Shown: positions 55,252-64,000 of the stretch, piece by piece | How the letters are laid out: each line of letters starts with the position of its first letter | Numbering within the stretch: position 1 is the first letter of the stretch | Assembly: GCA_964017065.1 (NCBI GenBank) | Contig: OZ024788.1 | Location: 5,695,087-5,759,086, forward strand | DNA from: Haliclona indistincta | Lineage: Eukaryota > Porifera > Demospongiae > Haplosclerida > Chalinidae | Reading direction: 5' to 3' | Length of the DNA stretch: 64,000 bases | The notes under the pieces: generated by a model | Told to the model about the DNA's origin: nothing | What the model saw: only the letters and a program-made list of their open reading frames with translations | Database searches by the model: none | Made by a program: the position numbers and the translations under genes

Positions 55252-55330
55252 GAGCACACCTAGTGCAGTGTGTTGTTATACTGTGTTGATAATAGTGCAC
55301 TCTCACAAGACCACTCAAGAGCTCTTCCCC
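55252..55330 (-). promoter_or_regulatory. conserved upstream element, gene at 54665
   Basis: Complete, with one base missing in the first arm. Confidence 0.8.
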
Positions 55331-55439
55331 TCTCAACTAATGCACTGAGCGTGCCTATACCATCTGTGTTGTCTTGATGGTTAAAGATGTAAATAGCAAA
55401 ATATAAAGTAAATGTGAACGTCAAAAAATTAATGTTTCA

Positions 55440-55700
55440 TCATAATGGACGGCAATATCGGAATTACTCACAATGGTTGTAGCACGTCCGCATTGCATGT
55501 CCCTCCTGTCGGCTCTGGTATTGGGCAAATATTTTTAATATATTCTTTACACTCTTTTCACATTCAGCATTAATGTTGGGTAGCTTGATCCAGATTTGGT
55601 AAGAACGTAAGATTCATCACCCCATTCACTATGCATGTATATAGTGCACCCTCCACAAGACAACTTCTCCTCTAGACTAAATGCACGAAGCTCCGTTGTA
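55440..55700 (-). pseudogene. CH-B2 pseudogene, copy 1
   Basis: Matches 56704-56970. The second module can be traced across frameshifts; the first is unrecognisable. It was duplicated together with the adjacent gene. Confidence 0.6.
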
Positions 55701-55863
55701 TCACTCTACTTTTGTCTGAAGTGTGTACATCTACATCTGTTGCTGTTAAAAATAATAACAACCACACAAAGTAAAGATTAATAATTATTTTATACATAGA
55801 TGTAAATGTGCCTGTTTGAGCATGCGTTACAGTATAGCGGATGATTTAATAAAAGTAGTGATC

Positions 55864-56244
55864 TTATGCTTTTTGAAGTGTTGCTTGATCGTGTGGACAG
55901 CGATAATTAAATTGTGCTAAATGGTTCAAGCACAGCCACATCGAATGGCTCCTCCGGCACATGTAGTGACTTACAGAGCACCTTTCACACTTTATAGCAA
56001 CATTGGGCTGTACGACCCAGATAGCATTTCCTTGTTTAGTGTAGTACAAAGTTTGTCTTCCATTGAGATAGTCACTTGTAACCATTGAGTCCACATGATT
56101 ATTACACAAATAGTGATAGTGCCGCGAATCCTGATACTGTGCGACTCTACAGTAGTCACACTTGTGTTGGCTGTGATACAAAGTTGTAAATTTGGTAGCT
56201 TTTAGTTAGAATAAGATTCAGACTTACCTGTATGAATACGCCAT
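55864..56244 (-). CDS. CH-B2 gene (107 aa)
   Basis: Exon 1 56244-56228 (MAYSY, AG|GTAAGT), exon 2 56170-55864; 108 codons. Module 1: CDYCRVAQY, YLCNNHV; module 2: CERCSVSHYMC, WLCLNHL, YRCPHDQATLQKA. Near-identical twin at 57131. Confidence 0.8.
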
Positions 56245-56455
56245 CTCTACTAGGAAAGGATCGTAGCAGGTTCTTTGAGGCGATTTAGTACTGACTTTGG
56301 TGTTGCGCAATTCTCTAAACTGTTTACCAGGCAAATTTGCCGGCTACCCGATTGTGATATTTCTTTCTCATAATTGGGTGCTTTAGTGACCACTCCTCCT
56401 TGTTACGATTGTCAACAATCTTGTCATGTCGGCTCTTGTACTGTTACTATTCTCT

Positions 56456-56525
56456 GAGCACACACTAGTGCAGTGTGTTGTTATACTGTGTTGGCTCTCA
56501 CAAGACCACTCAAGAGCTCTTCCCC
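56456..56525 (-). promoter_or_regulatory. conserved upstream element, gene at 55864
   Basis: Complete, with the GATAATAGTGC segment deleted. Confidence 0.78.
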
Positions 56526-56703
56526 TCTCAACAAATGCACTGAGCGTGCCTATACTATCTGTGTTATCTTGATGGTTAAAGATGTAAATACCAAATGTAA
56601 AATAAATGCACAAACTGTTTGTTGCTTTGTTCGATTACTTTAGTATGTCATAAATGTCATAAAATTAATGTGTAGTATCAGCATTTTTGTGTGTGAACGT
56701 CAA

Positions 56704-56970
56704 AGTTTTGTTTCATCAAAATGGACAGCGATATCGGAATTGCTCACAATGGTTGTAGAACGTCCACATTGCATGTCCCTCCTGTCGGTGCTGGTATTGG
56801 GCAAATATCTTTAATAAATTCTTTACACTCTTCACATTCAGCATTAGTGTTGGTTAGCTTGATCAGAACATAAGATACATCACCCCATTCACTATGCATG
56901 TATATAGTGCACTCTCCACAAGACCACTTCTCCTCTAGACTAAATGCACGAAGCTTCACTGTCTTACTCT
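56704..56970 (-). pseudogene. CH-B2 pseudogene, copy 2
   Basis: One frame gives CEECKEFIKDICP and another gives HAMWTFYNHCEQFRYRCPF, the C-terminal module with LCxxH degraded to FYNHC. Frameshifted. Confidence 0.62.
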
Positions 56971-57130
56971 ACTTTTGTCTGAAGTGTGTACATGTACATC
57001 TATTGCTGTTAAAAAACAATAATAAAAACCACACAACGTAGAGATTAATAATTATTTTATACTTAGATGTAAATGTGTCTGTTTGAGCATGTGTTACAGT
57101 ATAGCGGATGATTTAATAAAAGTAGTGATC

Positions 57131-57515
57131 TTATGCTTTTTGAAGTGTTGCTTGATCGTGTGGACAGCGATAATTAAATTGTGCTAAATGGTTCAAGCAC
57201 AGCCACATCGAATGGCTCCTCCGGCACATGTAGTGACCAACAGAGCACCTTTCACACTTTATAGCAACGTTTGCTTGTACGACCCAGATAGCATTTCCTT
57301 GTTTAGTATAGTACGAAGTTTGTCTTCTATTGAGATAATCTCTTGTAACAACTGAGTCCACATGATTTTTGCACAAATAGTGATAGTGCCGTGAATCCTG
57401 ATACTGTGTGACTCTACAGTAGTCACACTTGTGTTGTTGGCTGTGATAGAAAAGTTGTAAATTTGGTAGCTTTTAGTTAGAATAAGATTCAGACTTGCCT
57501 GTATGAATACGCCAT
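57131..57515 (-). CDS. CH-B2 gene, GC-AG intron (108 aa)
   Basis: Exon 1 57515-57499 (MAYSY, AG|GCAAGT), exon 2 57440-57131; 109 codons. Same protein as 55864 with few changes (CDYCRVTQY, YLCKNHV, CERCSVGHYMC, CPHDQATLQKA). The twin has a GT donor, so this GC donor is a single recent T-to-C change. Confidence 0.8.
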
Positions 57516-57725
57516 CTCTACTTGGAAAGGATCGTAGCAGGTTCTTTGAGCCGATTTAGTGCTGACTATGGTGTTGCGTAATTCTCTAAACTGTTTACCA
57601 GGCAAATTTGCCGGCTACCGATTGTAATATTTCTTTCTCATAATTGGGTGCTTTAGTGACCACTCCTCCTTGTTACGATTGTCAACAATCTTGTCATGTC
57701 GGCTCTTGTACTGTTACTATTCCCT

Positions 57726-57805
57726 GAGCACACACTAGTGCAGTGTGTTGTTATACTGTGTTGATAATAGTGCACTCTCACAAGACCACTCAAGAGCTCT
57801 TCCCT
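57726..57805 (-). promoter_or_regulatory. conserved upstream element, gene at 57131
   Basis: Complete consensus copy, including GATAATAGTGCACTCTC. Confidence 0.82.
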
Positions 57806-58043
57806 CGACTGTGTAATCAATGTCTGGTGTGTAAAGCGCTAGGTTAGAATCGGCAACTGGCTTAGTGTATTTAGGCACTTTGTATTTCAGACGCCAGCGC
57901 ATTGTATAGTACCTTAGTGTGAGATCATTCTTGTGTCAGCTTGATGGTTGTGGTCGAAAAATTAGTTTTACAGAGCATGCATGTGTCATAACACTCTTTT
58001 ACTGTCAAGCATACAGCAGGTCCAATATCTAGACTGCTCTGTT

Positions 58044-58228
58044 TTAAGCTCTATAGAGAGGGCGCCAACATTGTGGGCAGAACACAGGGCAGCACCAAAT
58101 CATATGATAGGAGTATGTGTGACCATTCCAGCACTTGTAGTGCGTGGCTCCTGATCTTCCACAATTCTCACATGTACCCCTGTGGTAATGCACATGTATG
58201 ATACTCTTAATCAAGATAGCACTTACAT
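58044..58228 (-). CDS. CH-C mini-gene (45 aa)
   Basis: AT at 58228-58227, 47-nt intron, exon 2 58179-58044; AT|GTAAGT donor. The product starts MGTCENCGRSG and has YKCWNGHTYSYHMIWCCPVFCPQCWRPLYRA. Last member of the array in this window. Confidence 0.72.
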
Positions 58229-58446
58229 GATGATCGTATGGTTTCTATCAAAAGGGTTTAAAGCCGCCGGTTTGAAATTAAGCGTTGATAGTTGCTTACA
58301 ACGTGCTAGTGCTAGCGGTGGTATTTTTATTACAGGTGGAGCAAGAGTTCGTAAGTGTGTATTTTATTCATTTTAATAGAGCATTTTCGGTAGCCACTCC
58401 TCTCGTTATAATGTTGTCATAGTTATCCGCTCTTAAACTATTCTCT

Positions 58447-58516
58447 GAGCACTCACTAGTGAAGTGTGTTTTTCTAAGGTTTGATTCTAGAAAAGCACTC
58501 AAGAGCTCTTCCTCTT
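58447..58516 (-). promoter_or_regulatory. conserved upstream element, CH-C gene at 58044
   Basis: Diverged (CTCACTAGTGAAGTGTG) yet the stem is partly kept; the final AAGAGCTCTT palindrome is intact. Confidence 0.7.
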
Positions 58517-58859
58517 GACAAGTTAAACTAGATTTTTGGTAATTATGCTATTATAAGTGTATTATTTTACTTGTTAAAATTAATAGTTTGTTATTTACAT
58601 TGTCCTTTTGAGTGTTAGTTGTGAACTTTTGACTGTATACAATTTATATTGATGATCATTAATTGAGTAAATCGCCAGATTAAAAAACCTCCAAATTTTG
58701 AGGGAAATTATTACACACTCATGTAATGTAGCTAGCAAGGACATTGACTAATGTTATCTAGATCCCGAGACCAACAGCTTACAACCGCTCTGCAGGATGC
58801 AGCAAAAAGTGCCTTCTCGTTTTCAGTGGTAGAGCTGATTGACTCAACTCTGAGATTCA

Positions 58860-58985
58860 AACCAGTATCCTCTGGGCACAAACCCATCCCCAGATCTTAC
58901 TAATCCTCTGGGCATAAACCCATGCCCAGATCCTACTAATCCTCTGGGCATAAACCCACGCCCAGATCCTATTAAGCCAGGAAAA
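58860..58985. repeat. 36-bp minisatellite, first block
   Basis: About three units with CCTCTGGGCATAAACCCATG and CCCAGATCCTACTAAT. Confidence 0.85.
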
Positions 58986-59550
58986 CCCGAACTATTCTTT
59001 CTTGCTGCCCTTTGCACAATATAATCTACAGTGTCCTGGCTATTACTTGCCCGTTTTACAAGGAAAATGGGTGTACCCACACTCCAATAGCACTTGCCGT
59101 ATTTGGAACAAAATTATTTCGTACTCGGCGATCACGAGAGACCCACATAGGGGTGGGTGGGTTGTGGGGAGGGCATCAGGTGGCATTTTTTTGGCGATCT
59201 GGCAAAAGGAGATGTATCTTCTTCCATCGCTCTTGCTGGTAGGGGATTTTTGCCGAAATCGTGTTTTCTCATTAAATATTCGCCCCTCTGTAACTTACAG
59301 ACAGAGACCTTTTTGCAAAATCCCAAACGTACGTTTTTTCCTTGTGTACCAAAGTTTATGTTTGACATTTTGTGTGGGTGTGGCATGCCTAGGAAAGCTA
59401 CGTGCTTTTTCGTCATTGGGTGGAGCTTGCTACGCCCACAAGACGAATGGCGACTTTCTTGGGTGATCAGTGTGACTGAGCAGGCCTTCAACTATCAGTA
59501 GAAACCAAAATAAATTATTATTTGCAATCCTGATGTTAGGGCAATCAACC
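58986..59550. other. unique sequence between minisatellite blocks
   Basis: Several overlapping open frames on both strands, none with a motif. I do not call a gene. Confidence 0.4.
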
Positions 59551-59655
59551 CTTAATCCTCTGGGCACAAACCCATCCCCAGATCTTACTATTCCTCTGGG
59601 CATAAACCCATGCCCAGATCCTACTAATCCTCTGGGCATAAACCCACGCCCAGAT
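59551..59655. repeat. 36-bp minisatellite, second block
   Basis: Three units, interrupted on the right by a MITE. Confidence 0.85.
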
Positions 59656-60048
59656 TAGTCTCGCGCGCCAAACCCAACCCAAGGGAAGGGTCTGGTAAAA
59701 CGCTATAGAACGAGTTGTGCCCATTGCCAGGGATTCGGGCGAGCCAATCAGATTGAGTTGTCACGAGCGCGCTCGTACTAACGAGTAGCCATGACATGCA
59801 GGACATATACGCTGCGAGCACCACGGTAGACTGAGCAGCTAGTTCAATAGATACGCAGGTTAAAAAGCGCTACCATGGCTCGTGTGTGCCATGCAGCTCG
59901 TCTTGGGTCGTACGGTCTCAATGCAGTGAGCGACGTACTAGTGCACGTTACCATGGCTACGGTGCATATTTCACATTCCTGTGGCACAACACGTTCAATA
60001 ACGTTTTACCAGACCCTTCCCTTGGGTTGGGTCTGGCATGCGAGACTA
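59656..60048. mobile_element. MITE with 9-bp target duplication
   Basis: Inverted ends TAGTCTCGC(G) and GCGAGACTA, with inner CCCAACCCAAGGGAAGGGTC arms. Flanked by CGCCCAGAT at 59647-59655 and 60049-60057; inserted inside a minisatellite unit. Ends resemble the TAGCCTCG ends of the 34769 element. Confidence 0.88.
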
Positions 60049-60101
60049 CGCCCAGATACTACTAATCCTCTGGGCACAAACCCATGCCCAGATCCTACTA
60101 A

Positions 60102-60757
60102 GGGATAGTACCGGTTTGCCTACTCCCACTTCGCCTACTCCCATTTTGCCTACTTACAGCCCCAAAGGGACGTTTTGCCTACGCAAGCCGCCTTCGGCGG
60201 CTTATATTATCTACGCGCGCGCGTACAGAATCACTATAACAGCTTGTTTATAGCACTGGTCGGTCAGCTCGTTCCGGTGGCGCAGCGGTTTAGTGCGGTG
60301 GCTTGTAGTGCAAATGTTCAGGGTTCGATTCCCGCTCAGTACTTACTATTTTTAATTTTTTTCTCCAGAAAACTTAAGTTTTTTTTAACTAAGTCAATCG
60401 TCGGGACAGCTTGCAGATCCAGTGAAGGACGAAGGCCCTGTTTAGGACGACCCTCTCGACGATCTTTAGCCAGGGCCGAAGGCCCGGTTTAGGACGACCC
60501 TCCCGACGATCCTTAGGCTTACCAAGGGCCGAAGGCCCGGTTTAGGACACCCTCCCGACGATCCTTAGGCTTACCAAGGGCCGAAGGCCCGGTTTAGGAC
60601 ACCCTCCCGACTTTGCACAGTTAGGAGAAGGTTTTTAGGGTTCAGGGTTTAGGGTTTAGTTTTGCTTACTTCTAGTAGGCAAAACGTCCCTTTGGGGCTG
60701 TAAGTAGGCAAAATGGGAGTAGGCGAAGTGGGAGTAGGCGAACAGGTACCAAATCCC
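60102..60757. mobile_element. TIR element with a tRNA-like core, nested in the minisatellite
   Basis: Inverted ends GGGAT..GTACC..GCCTACTCCC over about 85 bp, flanked by TACTAA at 60096-60101 and 60758-60763. The interior holds a tRNA-like sequence (60271-60345), four GCCGAAGGCCCGGTTTAGGA repeats of about 60 bp (60425-60612) and TTTAGGG repeats (60630-60660). Confidence 0.8.
60271..60345 (+). ncRNA. tRNA-like sequence with A and B boxes
   Basis: A-box-like TGGCGCAGCGG and B box GGTTCGATTCC at tRNA spacing. Stems are imperfect, so this is more likely a captured tRNA relic or SINE head than a working tRNA. Confidence 0.5.
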
Positions 60758-61575
60758 TACTAATCCTCTGGGCACAAACCCAAGCCCAGATCCTACTAAT
60801 CCTCTGGGCACAAACCCATCCCCAGATCCTACTAATCCTCTGGGCATAAATCCATGCCCAGATCCTACTAATCCTCTGGGCATAAATCCATGCACAGATC
60901 CTACTAATCCTCTGGGCATAAACCCATGCCCAGATCCTACTAATCCTCTGGGCATAAACCCATGCCCAGATCCTACTAATCCTCTGGGCACAAACCCATC
61001 CCCAGATCCTACTAATCCTCTGGGCACAAACCCATCCCCAGATCCTACTCATCCTCTGGGCATAAAACCCATCCCCAGATCCTACTAATCCTCTGGGCAC
61101 AAACCCATCCCCAGATCCTACTAATCCTCTGGGCACAAACCCATCCCCAGATCCTACTAATCCTCTGGGCACAAACCCATGCCCAGATCCTACTAATCCT
61201 CTGGGCACAAACCCATCCCCAGATCCTACTAATCCTCTGGGCACAAACCCATGCCCAGATCCTACTAATCCTCTGGGCATAAACCCATGCCCAGATCCTA
61301 CTAATCCTCTGGGCACAAACCCATCCCCAGATCCTACTAATCCTCTGGGCATAAACCCATCCCCAGATCCTACTAATCCTCTGGGCATAAACCCATCCCC
61401 AGATCCTACTCATCCTCTGGGCACAAACCCATCCCCAGATCCTACTAATCCTCTGTGCATAAACCCACGCCCAGATCCTACTAATCCTCTGGGCATATAC
61501 TCACACCCAGATCCTACTAATCCTCTGGGCATAAACCCATTCCCAGATCCTACTAATCCTCTGGGCTTAAACCCA
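60758..61575. repeat. 36-bp minisatellite, main block
   Basis: About 22 units. Each can fold: CTGGGCAT-AAACCC-ATGCCCAG in many units. As 36 is a multiple of 3, long minus-strand frames with a 12-residue period (MPRGLVGSGDGF) stay open; probably not genes. Confidence 0.9.
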
Positions 61576-63655
61576 AGACTTTACTGGTTTCTATGGTAAT
61601 CAGTCTAGAGCTGTAGTAGCCCACTCCTATGAAATAATATTAAATTGATAAGTGATAATGATGTAATAGCAATACTTTCAATTAACAGTAAGTGAAGTCT
61701 TTGTTGAACATTCTTTGTTAATTGGATAATTAGCAGTTATAAAGATAATTACATAAGTAGCTTTGTAAGTGGTGACTATTCCTGGTACATGTAAGTTCCC
61801 TGGTGTTTTCAAGCTATGACAGGCAAGATTGTTTTAGGTACTGAAAATGCGGTTATGTGTGATGCCATTGATGTGCTGGGCTAGCTCTACCCATTTTAAT
61901 GGATCTGTCCGACAGGGAGGAATGTTTCAAGTAGCTGACCTTTCAGTTGCATAACTGGAAACCATGCAGGTGACATTGGGAATCTCAAGGCAAGTTCTCA
62001 CGTGCCTTTTCTGTCATAATTCACATGAACCACTCTAGCTGTTTTTCTTTCCTCTAGAATTCCTGCCCGGCCCATTTATCCACCCACTCTCACACAGGAT
62101 ACCCTTGGGATTTCAAAGTAACTGTCTAGCCTCTATTCTCACTGATTTACTGAATTTTTATAGTGGCGGGGAATTTGATGAGATACACAGCTGGAGCAGC
62201 ACCAGTTGACATGAAGATATTCTATAGTTTGACTGTACCGCCCACAAGGAGGATTCCCCACAAAACCAATGCCTCTGTGTGAACAGAGTTACTCTCTTTG
62301 TGTTTGTGTAGTCTATAGCACTAACTGATGAGAGAAAACCATAAGAGTGTGTTGATAATTCAGTTCTTAAATGCAAAATGCTTAGTCACCGCCACTGGTC
62401 ACCACCTCCATAATCATGTATTGTTGCTATGACAACCTATAGGTGTCTTAGTTAACTCAATACTGCTGAATGATTTTCAAATCTTTAAGCTGCCAACTAC
62501 CTCTTTAGCTCATCCGTACGTTCAATGCTGCATCACTGAAAACTCTTTGTGTGTTAGGTCACAAATATGTAGTTTACAGCTCAGTAGTTAGCTGTAGAAT
62601 GACTCATGTATGCAACTATTGACTTCTCAAGTAAGGGTGAGCTTTTGCTGTTTCTTTTAACTAGTGGTACCATCTAGCTGACAAGAGGAAATGAAGACAA
62701 TGTCTCTTTGAATGAGTCTCAGTAGATGAAGATCCAGGGGCAAAAACAATTGAATGGGAAAGTTACTAGTTGAGTGCATGGGCACTCTGTTTTTGATTTT
62801 ATAGTTCGCAGTAATGTGTATGTGTGACAGGACTCCCAAATCTTAAAACTCAATGATGCTAATTTAGTTAGGTGATATGGGGAGACACAACATTACAATT
62901 TAATAGCTAACTGTATTAGGCATGATTATAATGGTATGAAGTGGTGTCTGATCTTCTCAGGGAAAGGTGATGGAATGAACACACTCTCACACATGTAAGG
63001 CGGGAGAATGCACGAGTTTTGAATTACTGCGCTGAGGATTAACCATATTAGTTGAGGCTAAAAATAGAATAATTGGATTTTGACTAAATAAGGTGTGTGG
63101 TTGCATCACGTTATTATGTAACAACGTCAATTCATCGATAATTCTCCACGCGACGGAAGCGTGTTAGTGAGTGTGTGATCATCATACAGTTCTTATTTCA
63201 CAGCTAACTTACATCACTACCGGGAACTGCACTAGTCAAGGTCTATTCTACTACTGATTTCAGCTATTTGTCTAGCTAACAAAGTTGCTAAGGACTGCGC
63301 CATTTCTCAGTGATCGTACCGCCCATCAAGTTGAGTTGCATCGGGTTGCCATACCATCTCTATAGCTACCAGGACTTGTTTTCTCTTGTCTGTGCTAAGC
63401 CGGTAGAAGTTCGATCAGTGATCGCCTCTTCATCCGTCTACCTACTGTTCTGATTGATATTATGGCCCAAGGATTCCCAACCTGCTATCAAGTTTCTAAA
63501 GAGCTGTGCTTTGTTGATCAACGCGTCAAACTTGCCGATCTGCTGGGCTACTGCGGATCGAGTGCTCACTGCTGCTGTGTTTGTGAACTGAACTGTACCA
63601 ATCGCACTACCACTAGTGCCTACGCGAGTCATCCTAGGAGGAAAACCGCCATTTT
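61576..63655. other. intergenic region before the last gene
   Basis: No supported gene. The last 500 bp are richer in CpG and may hold the promoter of the gene starting at 63656. Confidence 0.45.
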
Positions 63656-64000
63656 ATGGCAGCCACATCATCATCGCCGACATCCGGACAGCTGGCGAGT
63701 CTGCTCGCGAACAAGGCTGGCGAGGACGCGAGCGGCCTTCATTTGAGGAAAACGCTGGAGCAAGCAATCCCTTCCTTCTCCAGCAGCAACAACCCTCCTC
63801 CCTCCCCTCTCACACCCTCAGAGGGGGCACAAACTTCTTACTTCTCTTTCTCCTTCACTCGAGCCTTCTCTGCTCACTTATCAAACAGAGCAGTGATGCC
63901 TGTACTCTATTCTCTAATCCGCCATTGCCGTGACGGTGGTATTCATTTCTTGCAAAGTGCCTACTCCCCTCTGCTGCTCTCTGAAAGCATAGTCAAGAAA
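63656..64000 (+). CDS. start of an unidentified gene, runs off the window
   Basis: An ATG at 63656 opens a frame with no stop to 64000 (115 codons). The N-terminus is Ser/Ala-rich (MAATSSSPTSGQLASLLANK), then LHLRKTLEQAIPSF, a Pro/Ser linker, and a folded-looking part (FTRAFSAHLSNRAVMPVLYS, LLLSESIVKK). Codon periodicity and composition look like real coding DNA. I do not recognise the family. Confidence 0.6.
   Translation, partial: MAATSSSPTSGQLASLLANKAGEDASGLHLRKTLEQAIPSFSSSNNPPPSPLTPSEGAQTSYFSFSFTRAFSAHLSNRAVMPVLYSLIRHCRDGGIHFLQSAYSPLLLSESIVKK

Larger units (their letters stand above)
55430..57800. repeat. 1.27-kb tandem duplication
   Basis: Pseudogene, gene, leader exon and promoter element recur in the same order about 1267 bp apart (55864/57131 and 56244/57515). 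Confidence 0.8.

Noticed and set aside
60656..61413. Long minus-strand frames with a 12-residue repeat (up to 238 aa)
   Set aside because: They are translations of the 36-bp minisatellite; several frames are open at once and nothing else supports a gene.

Overview
The window is eukaryotic and reads as animal DNA, most likely from a demosponge. The taxon is an inference. It rests on spliced genes with very small introns (about 45-60 nt is common), a His tRNA gene, tyrosine-recombinase retroelements of the DIRS/Ngaro type, many MITEs, and a metazoan-type sphingosine-phosphate lyase relic. No operons, bacterial signals or CRISPR arrays are present.

Main content: a large tandem array, all on the minus strand, of tiny two-exon genes for cysteine/histidine-rich proteins that I do not recognise as a named family. 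I call the types CH-A, CH-B and CH-C. CH-A (0.6-10.2 kb, eight genes plus relics) are 76-102 aa with one Cys/His module ending LCxxH...CPYH. CH-B (33.7-57.5 kb) are about 100-125 aa with two modules, CxxC...LCxxH then CxxC...C...CxxH...CPxH. CH-C (42.4-58.2 kb) are 45-64 aa with CxxCG...HYxW...CP.C. The CH-C genes are so short that an ORF scan mostly misses them. In CH-B1 and CH-C genes the start codon is split by the intron (AT|G); in CH-A and CH-B2 a short leader exon starts with ATG-GC. In the right-hand array nearly every gene has its own copy of a strongly conserved upstream element carrying two palindromes, and several have a TATAAATA box nearer the gene.

Layout: 1-10.4 kb, CH-A array with segmental duplications, one MITE and minisatellites. 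11.4-12 kb, a tRNA-His relic and a CH-B relic. 12.5-14.6 kb, an intact gene for a von Willebrand A / papain-like / zinc-ribbon protein. 14.7-32.5 kb, a transposon block: an intact plus-strand DIRS/Ngaro-like element (gag, RT-RNase H, tyrosine recombinase), a decayed minus-strand relative converging on it, long direct repeats made of hairpins, and non-autonomous derivatives. 33.2-58.5 kb, the array resumes with CH-B and CH-C genes, preceded by a broken copy of the peptidase gene and including an intact tRNA-His, several MITEs, an SGPL1 pseudogene and a LINE 3' end. 58.8-61.6 kb, a 36-bp minisatellite invaded by two MITEs. 63.66 kb to the end, the start of an unrecognised plus-strand gene that runs off the window.

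The transposon block appears to have split one ancestral array: the tRNA-His, peptidase and CH gene modules occur on both sides of it. The repeated promoter modules suggest the array is co-regulated, but the sequence does not reveal what the proteins do.
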